A DNA stretch of 41,291 nt from Bacilli bacterium (lineage in GTDB: Bacteria; Bacillota_I; Bacilli_A; RF39; UBA660): positions 1 through 41,291 of the forward strand of contig JAQXQC010000002.1 of the NCBI GenBank assembly GCA_029100965.1, written 5' to 3'. Made by a program: the position numbers and the translations under genes. Under the pieces are notes generated by a model that was not told the origin of the DNA, searched no databases, and was given only the letters and a program-made list of their open reading frames with translations. Of the stretch, positions 8,880 through 18,842 are shown piece after piece. Numbering within the stretch: the first letter of the stretch is position 1; every line of letters starts with the position of its first letter.

Positions 8880-10094
8880 TTATTTCTCGTTTAAATACAT
8901 TATATCAATATCTACTAAAGTATTAATTCCTTCAATTTTTCCATCGTTACATATTTGCCACAAGTTATATTCTTCTTTATTTTTACTATCAGTTGTATAA
9001 TGAGCTAACCATGTGTTATATTCTTCTTTATACCAAACGGTATCTAGATAATACTTGCTAGAATATAACATTGTTTGATATCCTCTTGTTTCTAATGGAG
9101 CAAAAAAGGCATTTGCTATTTGATTTAAAGTATGAAAACTAAGATGATAACTTGTATACTGACTCCAGTTTTCCCAATCAAAAGCAACAGGGAGAGATAT
9201 ATGATATTCCTTTAGATTTTTTGCTACCCATTCCGCTTGTTTTTTTGCTTCGTTTGTGCTGGTTGCATGAGAATAAAAATAAACGCCAACTTTCATGTCT
9301 TTTTTTAAAGCCTCTTCGATGTTATGAGTAAATTTTGGGTCGATTTCTATTTTTCCTGATTTTTTTGATTGTCCCCCTATTTTAATCATAAGGAAGTCTA
9401 CTCCTTCTGTTTTGATTTTGTCAAAGTCAACATCTTCTTGCCATTTGGATAAATCAAGGCCTATTAAAGTTTTTTTGTTTTTGTATTTTTTATAGATATC
9501 TTTAAAGTTGGTTCTTGTTAGTGGTTGAGAATCTCCTTTTATAGAGGTATCTTTTTTTTCAGAAACAACTAGGGAAAAAGATTTGCTAGTTACATTGTTA
9601 CTTTTATCTGTAGCTACGATTTTTAAAGGATACTTCCCTACTTTGTTAAAGTCATAGTCTCCTGTAATCTGACAAGTGATGTTATCATCATAATCATCAG
9701 CACAAAAGATTTTATCTAGTAAATTATATTGATTTCCTTTTTCAGCAAAATAAGTACTATTCACTACTACTGTTGGGGGGGTTACATCTTTGATTTCTAC
9801 TAAGGCATATTTATTTTCAATAAAACCGTAATGGTTGTAATAAGAAATTTGGACTTTTCTTTTACCCACTGTATTTGTATCTACTAAGGAATTAATTAAT
9901 AATTTTCCGTTTAGTTTTTCAATTAAATCTTTAGTATGTACAGTTTCTCTAAAGTTATAAGTCATATTTTTTTTCAAAATTAAATCTTCGGTATTTGTAA
10001 AGTAGAGGTATAAAATTAAAGAACATAAAAAAAGTAAGGATATTGATAAGAAAACAAGTAGTTGGATTTTTTGTTTTTGAATATTTATTTTCAT
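8880..10094 (-). CDS. Membrane-anchored GH25 family lysozyme with a DUF5011/Ig-like domain
   Basis: 'LIGLDLSKWQEDVDFDKIK...FLMIKIGGQ', 'GVYFYSHATSTNEAKKQAEWV', 'PVAFDWENW', 'NLWQICNDGKIEGI...VDIDIMY'; upstream 'DVTPPTVVVN...VATDKSNN'. Confidence 0.92.
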   Translation of the reverse strand: MKINIQKQKIQLLVFLSISLLFLCSLILYLYFTNTEDLILKKNMTYNFRETVHTKDLIEKLNGKLLINSLVDTNTVGKRKVQISYYNHYGFIENKYALVEIKDVTPPTVVVNSTYFAEKGNQYNLLDKIFCADDYDDNITCQITGDYDFNKVGKYPLKIVATDKSNNVTSKSFSLVVSEKKDTSIKGDSQPLTRTNFKDIYKKYKNKKTLIGLDLSKWQEDVDFDKIKTEGVDFLMIKIGGQSKKSGKIEIDPKFTHNIEEALKKDMKVGVYFYSHATSTNEAKKQAEWVAKNLKEYHISLPVAFDWENWSQYTSYHLSFHTLNQIANAFFAPLETRGYQTMLYSSKYYLDTVWYKEEYNTWLAHYTTDSKNKEEYNLWQICNDGKIEGINTLVDIDIMYLNEK

Positions 10095-10232
10095 TTTACC
10101 ACCTCAATATGTTCTATTATATCATTTATATTTTTAATCGTAAATTATTATTTTTGGGTAAAAATTTTTATCGTTAGTTTTTTTCTTTACTCTATCCTAT
10201 ACTTATTGTATTTGATTTTGAATTAAAAAGTA

Positions 10233-10808
10233 CTAAATTAAATTTGGATTTTCTAATTTCTTTGTTCTTTTTCTTCCATGGCCTGCTAAGGTAGGAACAA
10301 AGTCTTTGTAATGATAGTTTTCTTTTTTAATTTGATTATAGGAGTGTTTTAAGTGATAATACTGAATTAGCATTAATGTCATAATATAGTATTTTTCTAC
10401 GGCTTTATCATAATCTTTTTGTATGATAGAATAATGAATATTTTTTAAGGCATTTTGGTAAAGACCTGATGCCATTTCTTTTTGGTCTTTATCTTGTAAA
10501 ATTTTATTGGCAATTATTGGACCAATAACATCATATTCTTTCAAGGTATCATAATATTTTTCATCTTTTTGTAAGACATTATCACGGAAATTTCTAAAAT
10601 CATCTAGAAGTTGATCATGGTCATTTAATCCTAAAATTTGGCAACAAACTGTTGTGATAAAGCATCCACTTGATTCTTCCTTTCTATAAATTGGACACTC
10701 ATCATAATTGTAATCTCTACAATATTTATAATATTCTGCTTCTGCTACTCTTTGATTGGTTTTATTACACCAATAATCTCCATTAAATTGATAGTAACTG
10801 CATGACAT
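10233..10808 (-). CDS. CFI-box-CTERM-like protein with Cys-rich N-terminal module
   Basis: 'GCFITTVCCQILGLNDHDQLLDDFRNFRDNVL' CFI-box pattern; N-terminal C-x10-C-x15-C-x7-C; start set at the ATG at 10808. Confidence 0.7.
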   Translation of the reverse strand: MSCSYYQFNGDYWCNKTNQRVAEAEYYKYCRDYNYDECPIYRKEESSGCFITTVCCQILGLNDHDQLLDDFRNFRDNVLQKDEKYYDTLKEYDVIGPIIANKILQDKDQKEMASGLYQNALKNIHYSIIQKDYDKAVEKYYIMTLMLIQYYHLKHSYNQIKKENYHYKDFVPTLAGHGRKRTKKLENPNLI

Positions 10809-10858
10809 TGTTATTCCTTCTTTCTTGATAGTTATCATACAAAAAGAAAAGCACTTTG

Positions 10859-11440
10859 TCAATCGGAAAGTGCTGGTAAATAATAAGAAAATAAACTATA
10901 AAAGATTAAAGCAAATGGTTTGCCTATTAAGATGATGAAAATGAATGTTTTTAAACTCATTTTGCTTAATCCTGCTATGTAACATAATAAATCATCAGGA
11001 AGACCTGGTAAGAAAATTCCCCAGAAAAAGATGGTTGGAAATCGATTGTTTTGGATATATTTTAAATACTTATTAATAGTTTCTTCTGGAAAGAGTTTTT
11101 CTACCATTTTTATGCCGTAAATTCTAGATAAAAGAAAAGCAATTAGTGAACCAAGAGCAAGACCTATGTAGTTATAAATAAATCCTAAAACTGGTCCAAA
11201 AGCTAAAACACCAGCAAGGCAACTTGCTCCACCAGGAATGACGGGGAATACCACTTGAACAATTTGTATTAAAATAAAAAATAGACAAGCAAATATACCA
11301 AATTTTTTCATGTACTGAACTAAAACTGTTTTATCTTCTAGTATTCCTAATTTAAAGGCATAAATAATAAAAGCAATTAGTAGTACTGTTGTAATTATTG
11401 TAATGATATTAAAAATTCTTTGTAGTTTGTCTTTACTCAT
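10859..11440 (-). CDS. TVP38/TMEM64 (DedA-superfamily) membrane protein
   Basis: 'PVIPGGASCLAGVLAFGPVLGFIYNYIGLALGSLIAFLLSRIYG', 'FFWGIFLPGLPDDLLCYIAGLS'. Confidence 0.85.
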   Translation of the reverse strand: MSKDKLQRIFNIITIITTVLLIAFIIYAFKLGILEDKTVLVQYMKKFGIFACLFFILIQIVQVVFPVIPGGASCLAGVLAFGPVLGFIYNYIGLALGSLIAFLLSRIYGIKMVEKLFPEETINKYLKYIQNNRFPTIFFWGIFLPGLPDDLLCYIAGLSKMSLKTFIFIILIGKPFALIFYSLFSYYLPALSD

Positions 11441-11501
11441 GTTATCACTTTTCTTTCTTTATTTAACCTACCTATATTATATGAGTTTTTAAATTAGCTT
11501 G

Positions 11502-12536
11502 TCAATTCTTTCGGCTTCTTTTTCTTAATTTACAGTTTTGTTGACTTGAATTTTCTTGTCTTTTGGTTAAAGTGATATATTCTTTAGTGATGTGTTCTTT
11601 GGCCATTACACTAAAGAGATCAAAATCAATATTTTTAAGACTACCATATTTTTGATAGGCTAATTGATAGATTAATTTTTTTAATTCTTCTATTTTCTGT
11701 TTACTGATATCCCAATACTCTAATTCTTCTATTCTTTTGAAGATAGCAGCAAAACAAATCATATATAACGGTTCTTGATATTTTTTCTTTTTTATGAAAT
11801 GGACAGAATTCATGATACCGTCCGTAATTTTAAAGATATCTAATATTTTATCGTTGGCTTGATAATTAATTGAAGAAACTCCCCTTTTACTATCTCTTCT
11901 GTAAAAGTAATCGTTATTGCTTACTTCTAAAATACTTTTTGCTTTTATGCTAGAGGTTGTAGTAAAGAGAATATCTTCCCACTTACAATTTTCAATAAAT
12001 GTTTTTCCTTTTAAGAAAGACTTTTTAAATAATTTGTTGCAAACTGATGGGCTTAAATTGGGAAGTTCATTTACTTTCTTTTTCTTTGTAATTAATCGAA
12101 TTTGTTTTGTAACAGCAAAATTTAGATTCTGGTTTAAGTAGCGGTTATCTTTAACAAATGTTATTCTTGTTTCAATAATATCTGGTTGTTTATTTTCTAC
12201 TGCTAATTTATACATGACTTGATACATTGTATTACTTACATAATCATCACAGTCAACGAATCCAATATATTCTCCAGTAGCGAGAGTTAGTCCCCTATTT
12301 CTTGTTGCCCCTGTTCCAAGATTTTTTTCATTTTGATAAACTTTTATTTTAGGACTTTTTTGGGAATACTCTTTTAATATAGCAAGGGATTTGTCGGTTG
12401 AAGCATCATCAATAGCGATGATTTCTATTTCCTCTAATGTTTGATTTATTAATGAATCTAAACAGTCTTTTAGGTATAACTCCCCATTATATACTGGAAC
12501 AATAATACTTACCTTATTTCTTTTCAAAAATACCAC
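11502..12536 (-). CDS. Family 2 glycosyltransferase
   Basis: 'VSIIVPVYNGELYLKDCLDSLINQTLEEIEIIAIDDASTDKS', 'GTGATRNRGLTLATGEYIGFVDCDDYV'. Confidence 0.93.
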   Translation of the reverse strand: MVFLKRNKVSIIVPVYNGELYLKDCLDSLINQTLEEIEIIAIDDASTDKSLAILKEYSQKSPKIKVYQNEKNLGTGATRNRGLTLATGEYIGFVDCDDYVSNTMYQVMYKLAVENKQPDIIETRITFVKDNRYLNQNLNFAVTKQIRLITKKKKVNELPNLSPSVCNKLFKKSFLKGKTFIENCKWEDILFTTTSSIKAKSILEVSNNDYFYRRDSKRGVSSINYQANDKILDIFKITDGIMNSVHFIKKKKYQEPLYMICFAAIFKRIEELEYWDISKQKIEELKKLIYQLAYQKYGSLKNIDFDLFSVMAKEHITKEYITLTKRQENSSQQNCKLRKRSRKN

Positions 12537-12710
12537 TTCCTTAAGAGTATTTTTATTATACTACAATTTTTTCGTTTGGGGCAAAAAAACTAACTTCTAG
12601 TTAAATTTTACACTTCCCCGTTCTTAATTTCAACTTTTGGTTGTAGTATTTTTAAATATATTTTATTTATGTTAAAATTAGGTAAGAAAATTAATAAAGG
12701 TGGTAAAAAT

Positions 12711-12956
12711 ATGAACAAATTTGATTATGATGATATCGTGACAAAAATTAAAATTTTAGAATTAAAATTAAAAAGAAATTCTTTAGAAAAAGAGCGTTAT
12801 ACTACTTTAAAGAATTATAGTTTTTCTTTGAAAGAAAGAAGAGAATGGGATGAAAAGTATAATCTTTTGGTAGAGGAAGAAGAAGCAATCTTTGCCCATT
12901 TATATACGGTTTATGAAGAGTTTGCTCAAATGATAGCACTTAAAAAAAAGCAATAA
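12711..12956 (+). CDS. Small charged coiled-coil-like protein, unknown function
   Basis: 81 aa from the ATG at 12711 preceded by AAAGGTGG RBS. Confidence 0.6.
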   Translation: MNKFDYDDIVTKIKILELKLKRNSLEKERYTTLKNYSFSLKERREWDEKYNLLVEEEEAIFAHLYTVYEEFAQMIALKKKQ

Positions 12957-12959
12957 GTA

Positions 12960-14450
12960 CTATGCTTTTTCTTGGTTATTTACTGTATATTCATATAACA
13001 TAAATCTTCCTTCTTTATGGAGAAGTTTATAATTTGGTGATGCTGCTAAGATTTGATTTAAATCTGTATCTTTATAGATTAGAATATGTGTTATTCCATA
13101 TTTTTGGAATACTCTACCATATTTTTCAGTAATTTTCATGGATTCATTAAAGATGTCTGTTTTGTGATTAAATGGTTTAGTATATAAATCACTTCTTGAA
13201 TCAACAAATACTTTTATATCTTTATAAATTAGATAACTTCCAAAGTCGTACTCATTATAAAGTTTGACTTTTTTCATATCTAAATTTTTTTGCATATAGT
13301 CTACCATGGCTACTGGATAAGTATTCGCATCTATAAATTGTTCTTTACTATTGATGTTATAAACAATTCCTGAAGTAATAATAATGGTTACTAAAACAAC
13401 AAAGACACTGTACCATGGTAATTCAAAATCTAATGTTTTGTTGCTGTTGATTAATCCAATATTAGAGATTAATCGGCATAGATAAAACATTCCTATTACT
13501 GCTAGTAGGGCAATATGTCTTACTGATAGAAATGACATGAATAATAATCCTAAAATCATGAATAAATCAGAAAGACGAATTTTTACTTTGGTAAAGATTA
13601 GTGGAATAAGTAATATACATAAATAGCCTATTACAAAAAAGTTTTCTATTAATACTAATGGTTTATGTTCATTAATATATTGCATTGTATTTCCTTGTAA
13701 TATTTTGATAAAGTAAGTATAGGGTACATCTCCAATAGGCGTTAATAGTCCCAATGGTAAACTGATTAAGAAAACTAATCCTAAATATTTGATATTTTTA
13801 TTTTGAATAAGGTCTATCTTTTTTTCAAAAATTCCTAGTTTTGGTTTGTTTTTGATTTTATTTGTTATTTTTGTAATGAGATATTCTGCTAAATATGGTA
13901 ACATTAAAATGAAATAAAATGGCCATACAGCAGCATGAAGGTTGGCGCTTAAAATACTGATTAAGAATAGTCCTATCATATCTCTTTTTTTGCCTTCTTT
14001 TAATAAATTTTCGATTAAGATAATTTCTATTAGAAATAGTAGATAAGTAATTAGTTGTGCTCTTGCTGTTACGAATCTTGCTAACATAATCATAGCTAAA
14101 ATACTAAATAATAAACTAATAAAATAGCTTTTGTTTTTCTTGATATTTGTAAGATAGAAAATGATTCCAATAATCATAAAAATCAGTATTGTAATTTGAT
14201 ATAATCCTTGTAATCCTCCTGCTTTATATAATTTATAAGTCATTACGTCATATAACCAATGTGGATAAGTGTATGCTAATTTGTGAATAGAAAAATGATC
14301 CTTCATGTCAATTCCATTTTTTACGATTGACTCTCCTACTTTAATGGTATAAAATGTGTCGTTTTGAAAACTTCTTGATGTAAATGCGGCACAAATCATT
14401 AAGATAATTAAAATGCTCACGATGATTAGTGGTTTTTTGTTATTTTTCAT
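12960..14450 (-). CDS. Polytopic membrane protein, ~12 TM, GT-C-like/unknown
   Basis: Multiple TM helices; C-terminal soluble tail 'KLYNEYDFGSYLIYKDIKVFVDSRSDLY'. Confidence 0.7.
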   Translation of the reverse strand: MKNNKKPLIIVSILIILMICAAFTSRSFQNDTFYTIKVGESIVKNGIDMKDHFSIHKLAYTYPHWLYDVMTYKLYKAGGLQGLYQITILIFMIIGIIFYLTNIKKNKSYFISLLFSILAMIMLARFVTARAQLITYLLFLIEIILIENLLKEGKKRDMIGLFLISILSANLHAAVWPFYFILMLPYLAEYLITKITNKIKNKPKLGIFEKKIDLIQNKNIKYLGLVFLISLPLGLLTPIGDVPYTYFIKILQGNTMQYINEHKPLVLIENFFVIGYLCILLIPLIFTKVKIRLSDLFMILGLLFMSFLSVRHIALLAVIGMFYLCRLISNIGLINSNKTLDFELPWYSVFVVLVTIIITSGIVYNINSKEQFIDANTYPVAMVDYMQKNLDMKKVKLYNEYDFGSYLIYKDIKVFVDSRSDLYTKPFNHKTDIFNESMKITEKYGRVFQKYGITHILIYKDTDLNQILAASPNYKLLHKEGRFMLYEYTVNNQEKA

Positions 14451-15342
14451 TGTTTTCCTCCCATAGTTTTTCAGGGTAAATTCCCTCTTTAATTAGTCCC
14501 TTTATGTATTCTTTTAATTTCTCCATATCTTCTTTGTATGTCATTCCATGAAAGGAAGATGTAGTTGATAAGACTTTCATGTCTGAGTTTCCTTCGTCGA
14601 TTGTTTTTTGGACAATAGATGGTAAATAGAATTCTTTTGTTTCTAAATTTTCTTCTTGAAGAAGAAATTCTTTGAAGTATTTTGTTGCCTCATTAAAGAT
14701 TTCTTTAGTAAAGCCAAATAAATTTAGAGATACTAAAGTATCTTCGGCTAATTCTTGGACTTCATCTTCATAAGAAATAATTTTATTTCCTTGGCGTTCA
14801 ATTTTTCTACATTCTGTTACTTTTTTTAGAAATCCATTCTTTAATTCACAAACACCTCTTGATACACTTCCATTATCGCTTAAAGTATTCTTTAATAAAT
14901 ATGCTACCATTGCATAATGATTTTTTTTAGCTGGTTTTATTTCTTTTAAAAAACTTCCTAATTTCATAAAAGCGTCTCTTCCATAAAAATCATCGGCATT
15001 AATCACCATAAATGGAGCATCTACTTGATTTCTACTTGCTAGTAACGCTTGCCCTGTTCCCCAAGGTTTACTTCTCTTTTGCTCTACTTTAATTGGAGTA
15101 TCCTCTAATTCTTGATAGACGTAACAAACTTTGATGCATTTTTCTATTCTTTTTCCAATTGTTTTTCTAAATTCTTCTTCCATTTCTTTTTTTATCACAA
15201 AAATTACTTTATTCACTCCAGCTTTTCTTGCATCATAAATTGAGTAATCAATCAAAAACTCCCCATTTGGGCCTATTGGTGTAAGTTGCTTTAATCCACC
15301 GAAACGGCTTCCCATACCAGCTGCCATTACTACTAAATTCAC
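14440..15342 (-). CDS. Sugar-1-phosphate nucleotidyltransferase-like protein
   Basis: 'VVMAAGMGSRFGGLKQLTPIGPNGEFLIDYSIYDARKAG', 'KPWGTGQALLASR', 'VINADDFYG'. Confidence 0.85.
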   Translation of the reverse strand: MNLVVMAAGMGSRFGGLKQLTPIGPNGEFLIDYSIYDARKAGVNKVIFVIKKEMEEEFRKTIGKRIEKCIKVCYVYQELEDTPIKVEQKRSKPWGTGQALLASRNQVDAPFMVINADDFYGRDAFMKLGSFLKEIKPAKKNHYAMVAYLLKNTLSDNGSVSRGVCELKNGFLKKVTECRKIERQGNKIISYEDEVQELAEDTLVSLNLFGFTKEIFNEATKYFKEFLLQEENLETKEFYLPSIVQKTIDEGNSDMKVLSTTSSFHGMTYKEDMEKLKEYIKGLIKEGIYPEKLWEENNEK

Positions 15343-16037
15343 ATTATCCCTCCTACTATTTTAAAAACAATTAAGAATATAATTAACCCTATTAGGAAAT
15401 AAGATGGTTTGGAAATGATTATTTTTCTTTGATCATGACTTTTCATTTTTGGGGTGTAAATTCCTTTTTCTTTTAAAGTAATTCCTAATACTTTCTTTTC
15501 TGATAAATCTTCTTTAGAAATTACGGTAAAGGAAGTGCAATCGTCTAGATCAAGATAAATTATATCATTAGGACATTTTAAGAAATAAATTATCATCATG
15601 ATATCTCCAATAGAACTTGTGATATTTAAAATGGATAAAAAGATAATTTCATAAGAATGAATGATTAATCCAATGAATAGTGTTATTAAACCTAAACATA
15701 TTACCGGTAATGATAAGGCAATTAAAATATCTTTTTTGCCAATATTTTTCTTACACATGCAATAGAAGACTCCTTTTTCTAACGATATTCCTAATGTAAT
15801 ATTTTCTAACTTCACTCCTTTTATTCGTAAAAAACCTATTCCATGAAAAAGTTCATGAAGAATTAAATAGAAAAACATTGCTAAAAATAACTCTATCAAT
15901 TCTAAATGAATGGTAAGATTTTGATTCTTTTCCAATAAATATATGGGAACTGATATTATTGCAAAAAGAATTATTGCTAAAATATTTAACCATTTCATCT
16001 CAAAGGTATACGTATAATAATTTATCTTTTTCTTCAT
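15339..16037 (-). CDS. DUF3267-type putative membrane zinc metalloprotease
   Basis: HExxH in 'LILHELFHGIGFLRIKGV', multiple TM segments. Confidence 0.75.
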   Translation of the reverse strand: MKKKINYYTYTFEMKWLNILAIILFAIISVPIYLLEKNQNLTIHLELIELFLAMFFYLILHELFHGIGFLRIKGVKLENITLGISLEKGVFYCMCKKNIGKKDILIALSLPVICLGLITLFIGLIIHSYEIIFLSILNITSSIGDIMMIIYFLKCPNDIIYLDLDDCTSFTVISKEDLSEKKVLGITLKEKGIYTPKMKSHDQRKIIISKPSYFLIGLIIFLIVFKIVGGIM

Positions 16038-16144
16038 ATCCTAATCACAATATCATTATATCATAGTCTTTCCTTCTTCAGGTAGGAATTTAATTAGTAG
16101 TAAATCAATGCGATAAAAAGTGGTTCTTCGAAATTCGGTAATCC

Positions 16145-16176
16145 TAAAAAGCTATATCTAAAATTTAGATATAGCT
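16145..16176 (-). terminator. Rho-independent terminator downstream of the 16212-17135 gene
   Basis: AGCTATATCTAAA-A-TTTAGATATAGCT perfect inverted repeat; minus strand followed by TTTTT. Confidence 0.7.
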
Positions 16177-16211
16177 ATGTAATTAGAAAAGATTTTTGAT
16201 AAATTAATTTT

Positions 16212-17135
16212 TTAATAAAGTTTCTGATAAGTCAATTCTTTTCTATTTTGCGATTCATTAATGGAATTTTGATAGAAGTCTCCTATTGTCTTTGTTAAAA
16301 AATCTAGATTTTCTTTTAATTTTGTGTTATTGATGATGGATGGATTTTTTAAAAACTCTTCATAAATCTTATGTAAAAAACTAGAAGATTCTTCTTTTGT
16401 TAGTATAGAAAGAATGGCTTCTAAATTTATTTTTTCTTTTAAAGCTTGAATTGTTTTAGGAGAAAAGTTTTCGTTTAAGATTTCTGATATGATTTTATTT
16501 ATCCAATCATTGCTTTGGGCTCTGTAAAAGTATTCTACCTCTTTAGGATTTTGATGGAATAGAATACATTTTTCTCTTTCTGATGAAGTAAAATCTTTTG
16601 TTAATTTAGGATTTGCTAATAAATGTTCTGATAGTTTAAATTCAAATAAAGTTTCATAGTAGCAACGCAATAATTTTTTCTGCTCTGTTTTTGTTTTGGC
16701 TGTTTGAAGATTTTTATCTATTCTAGAAAAGAAATGTTTTAGATACTCTATATCATATTGTATTTCGATGGCAATTTCATTTTCTAATTGATTTTTTTGA
16801 ACATTACTTTGCATTGATAGAAATGGATTAAGATATTCTGGTGTTAGAAGGTATCCATTTATTCGATTAAAGATGAGTTCTTTTTCTTTTTGAGGATAAT
16901 TTTTTCTGTTAATCAATATTTCAAATTTTGAGTAATACTGTCTAAAGTTATCAATACTTACCTCTAAAGATTGGTAAATTTTATTTTCTAAATCGATACA
17001 CATTTTTAACATTTCTAAATCATCTTGATATTTTTCTTCTTGATTTTGACATCTATCCTCCATTAGTTGTTGATATATTTTCCAGATGGTTGATGCAAGA
17101 TTAATCCATTCTTCTAATTTTTTATTTTTCTTCAT
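16212..17135 (-). CDS. Hypothetical soluble, mainly helical protein
   Basis: 307-aa ORF with host-like codon use, in the same-strand cluster. Confidence 0.65.
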   Translation of the reverse strand: MKKNKKLEEWINLASTIWKIYQQLMEDRCQNQEEKYQDDLEMLKMCIDLENKIYQSLEVSIDNFRQYYSKFEILINRKNYPQKEKELIFNRINGYLLTPEYLNPFLSMQSNVQKNQLENEIAIEIQYDIEYLKHFFSRIDKNLQTAKTKTEQKKLLRCYYETLFEFKLSEHLLANPKLTKDFTSSEREKCILFHQNPKEVEYFYRAQSNDWINKIISEILNENFSPKTIQALKEKINLEAILSILTKEESSSFLHKIYEEFLKNPSIINNTKLKENLDFLTKTIGDFYQNSINESQNRKELTYQKLY

Positions 17136-17191
17136 GCCACATTCACCTCTTCTTGTGTAAGTATTTTAGCACAAAATGAAAGTGATGTAAA

Positions 17192-18778
17192 TTATAAACT
17201 TTTTAAGCATTCTTGAAAATACTGATCATGAATAATGTCTGAATTTTGAAAGTAGCCTTCGAAATCAAAATTTAATTTTTTATTGTTTCCTCTAATGTAA
17301 TAGACCATTCTAAATGCATAGTTAATAATTCGTTTTAATTCTCTTTTATCCATCATGGATAAGTCAATATATGCTAAATTATTAAAGTTTTTATCAATGC
17401 AAAAACGCATAAAGCGATAACTATTACTAAGAGGAATAGGATATTTACCATTTACTAAAAATTCTTCATTATGAAATTCATAATCTTTTTTTTCTATAAA
17501 AAATAAAATATTTTCTACTACACTTTTAGCGTGATTTAATTGAAAGAAATCAATATACTGAACAATTGGTACTTTATTTTTGAAGAAATATCCTAGCATT
17601 TTTTTGTTTTCAATTAGGTAATGATTGATGTGTTTTCCATCTGCTAAAAAGTCTTCTAGTTTAAATTTATAATTTTTTTCTTTGATTTGTTTTAAACTTA
17701 AGTCAATTAATTTATCTTGTTCTTCTTTACTACTTACTTGATTGACTGCTATCCATCGAAAATCATTTTGAATTAAATAATTCATAAAGAGATAATTTTC
17801 AAAGAAAATGGGATGGAATGGATATTTCATAATATCGATTGTTAATTGGTTTTCTTCTAGTTTTTTGGTTAAATAATTGATGATATTATTTCTAGATTCA
17901 TCTGATAGATGGTGCCAATTAATGTAAGAAATATTATTGATGTTATCTTCGATTAAATATTCAATAAAATCTATGTTTTCATTTAACTCATTAGCGATTA
18001 CCTTATTTTGTTCTACTACTTCCAAAGCCTTAGGTTTTTTCTTTAGAGAAGCGATGATTGTTTTGGTTAATAGATTTTTACTGGTAGGTGTAGTTTGATT
18101 TAAGATTTCTTCTGTTAGATATTCAATATAACAAATATTATTTTCTATTAAATATAAAATAAAATCAAAATTATTTTTTAGTTCTCTAGGAAGGGTATGA
18201 TCTTTTTTTAGAAATACTTCTAGAGAAGCGTTGTTTTCTCTTGCTTTTACTAAAGATAATTGAATTAATTCTCTTTGTTTAGATAAATATTTTTCATTGT
18301 AAACTAAATATTTTATATTTTTAAAATCTTGATTTACTGCATAGTGCATAAAATCTATATTTTGACTTAAGGCTAGTGGTAATTTTTCTGGATAGATTAA
18401 TAAGTTCTCAATATGAAATGAATTATTATTTTCTTCTCTAGTGGTTAAGTAATATGACACTAAATAATCTATTTTTTCTTGTTCTAGTTTAAATTTATCA
18501 ATTAAAGATATGTTATTTGGATTTAATTCTATAGCTAGTTTATCAAAGTAATAACAGTTATAGAAACTAATTTCTTCATTGTTTTGGTAATATCTTGATT
18601 CTTTTGTATTAAAGTAAGTATCTATTGGAAATGAGTTATCTAGTTTGGTAAAATACTTATCCAGAACTTTCCTTTGGGTATTTTTATTTAATTGAAAAAA
18701 TTCTTTTGGATGGTAAGATAGATTGACTGGATCTTTTAAAATTTTGTATTTTAATAGAAATATAAACGACTTTATCAT
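17192..18778 (-). CDS. Hypothetical repeat protein (about seven ~64-aa degenerate repeats)
   Basis: 528-aa ORF; repeated 'L..N.dFi.YlI..n...i.Yi........' units visible across aa ~70-512. Confidence 0.75.
   Translation of the reverse strand: MIKSFIFLLKYKILKDPVNLSYHPKEFFQLNKNTQRKVLDKYFTKLDNSFPIDTYFNTKESRYYQNNEEISFYNCYYFDKLAIELNPNNISLIDKFKLEQEKIDYLVSYYLTTREENNNSFHIENLLIYPEKLPLALSQNIDFMHYAVNQDFKNIKYLVYNEKYLSKQRELIQLSLVKARENNASLEVFLKKDHTLPRELKNNFDFILYLIENNICYIEYLTEEILNQTTPTSKNLLTKTIIASLKKKPKALEVVEQNKVIANELNENIDFIEYLIEDNINNISYINWHHLSDESRNNIINYLTKKLEENQLTIDIMKYPFHPIFFENYLFMNYLIQNDFRWIAVNQVSSKEEQDKLIDLSLKQIKEKNYKFKLEDFLADGKHINHYLIENKKMLGYFFKNKVPIVQYIDFFQLNHAKSVVENILFFIEKKDYEFHNEEFLVNGKYPIPLSNSYRFMRFCIDKNFNNLAYIDLSMMDKRELKRIINYAFRMVYYIRGNNKKLNFDFEGYFQNSDIIHDQYFQECLKSL
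17243..18571 (-). repeat. Protein-level tandem repeat array inside the 17192-18778 ORF
   Basis: 'LALSQNIDFMHYAVNQDFKNIKYL', 'RELKNNFDFILYLIENNICYIEYL', 'NELNENIDFIEYLIEDNINNISYI', 'FENYLFMNYLIQNDFRWIAV', 'IENKKMLGYFFKNKVPIVQYI', 'PLSNSYRFMRFCIDKNFNNLAYI'. Confidence 0.75.
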
Positions 18779-18842
18779 TTTTTTTGCCTCTTTCTATTCT
18801 ATAATTATTTTATCAAAAAGAAGAAAAAAAGAAAAGTAGTTT

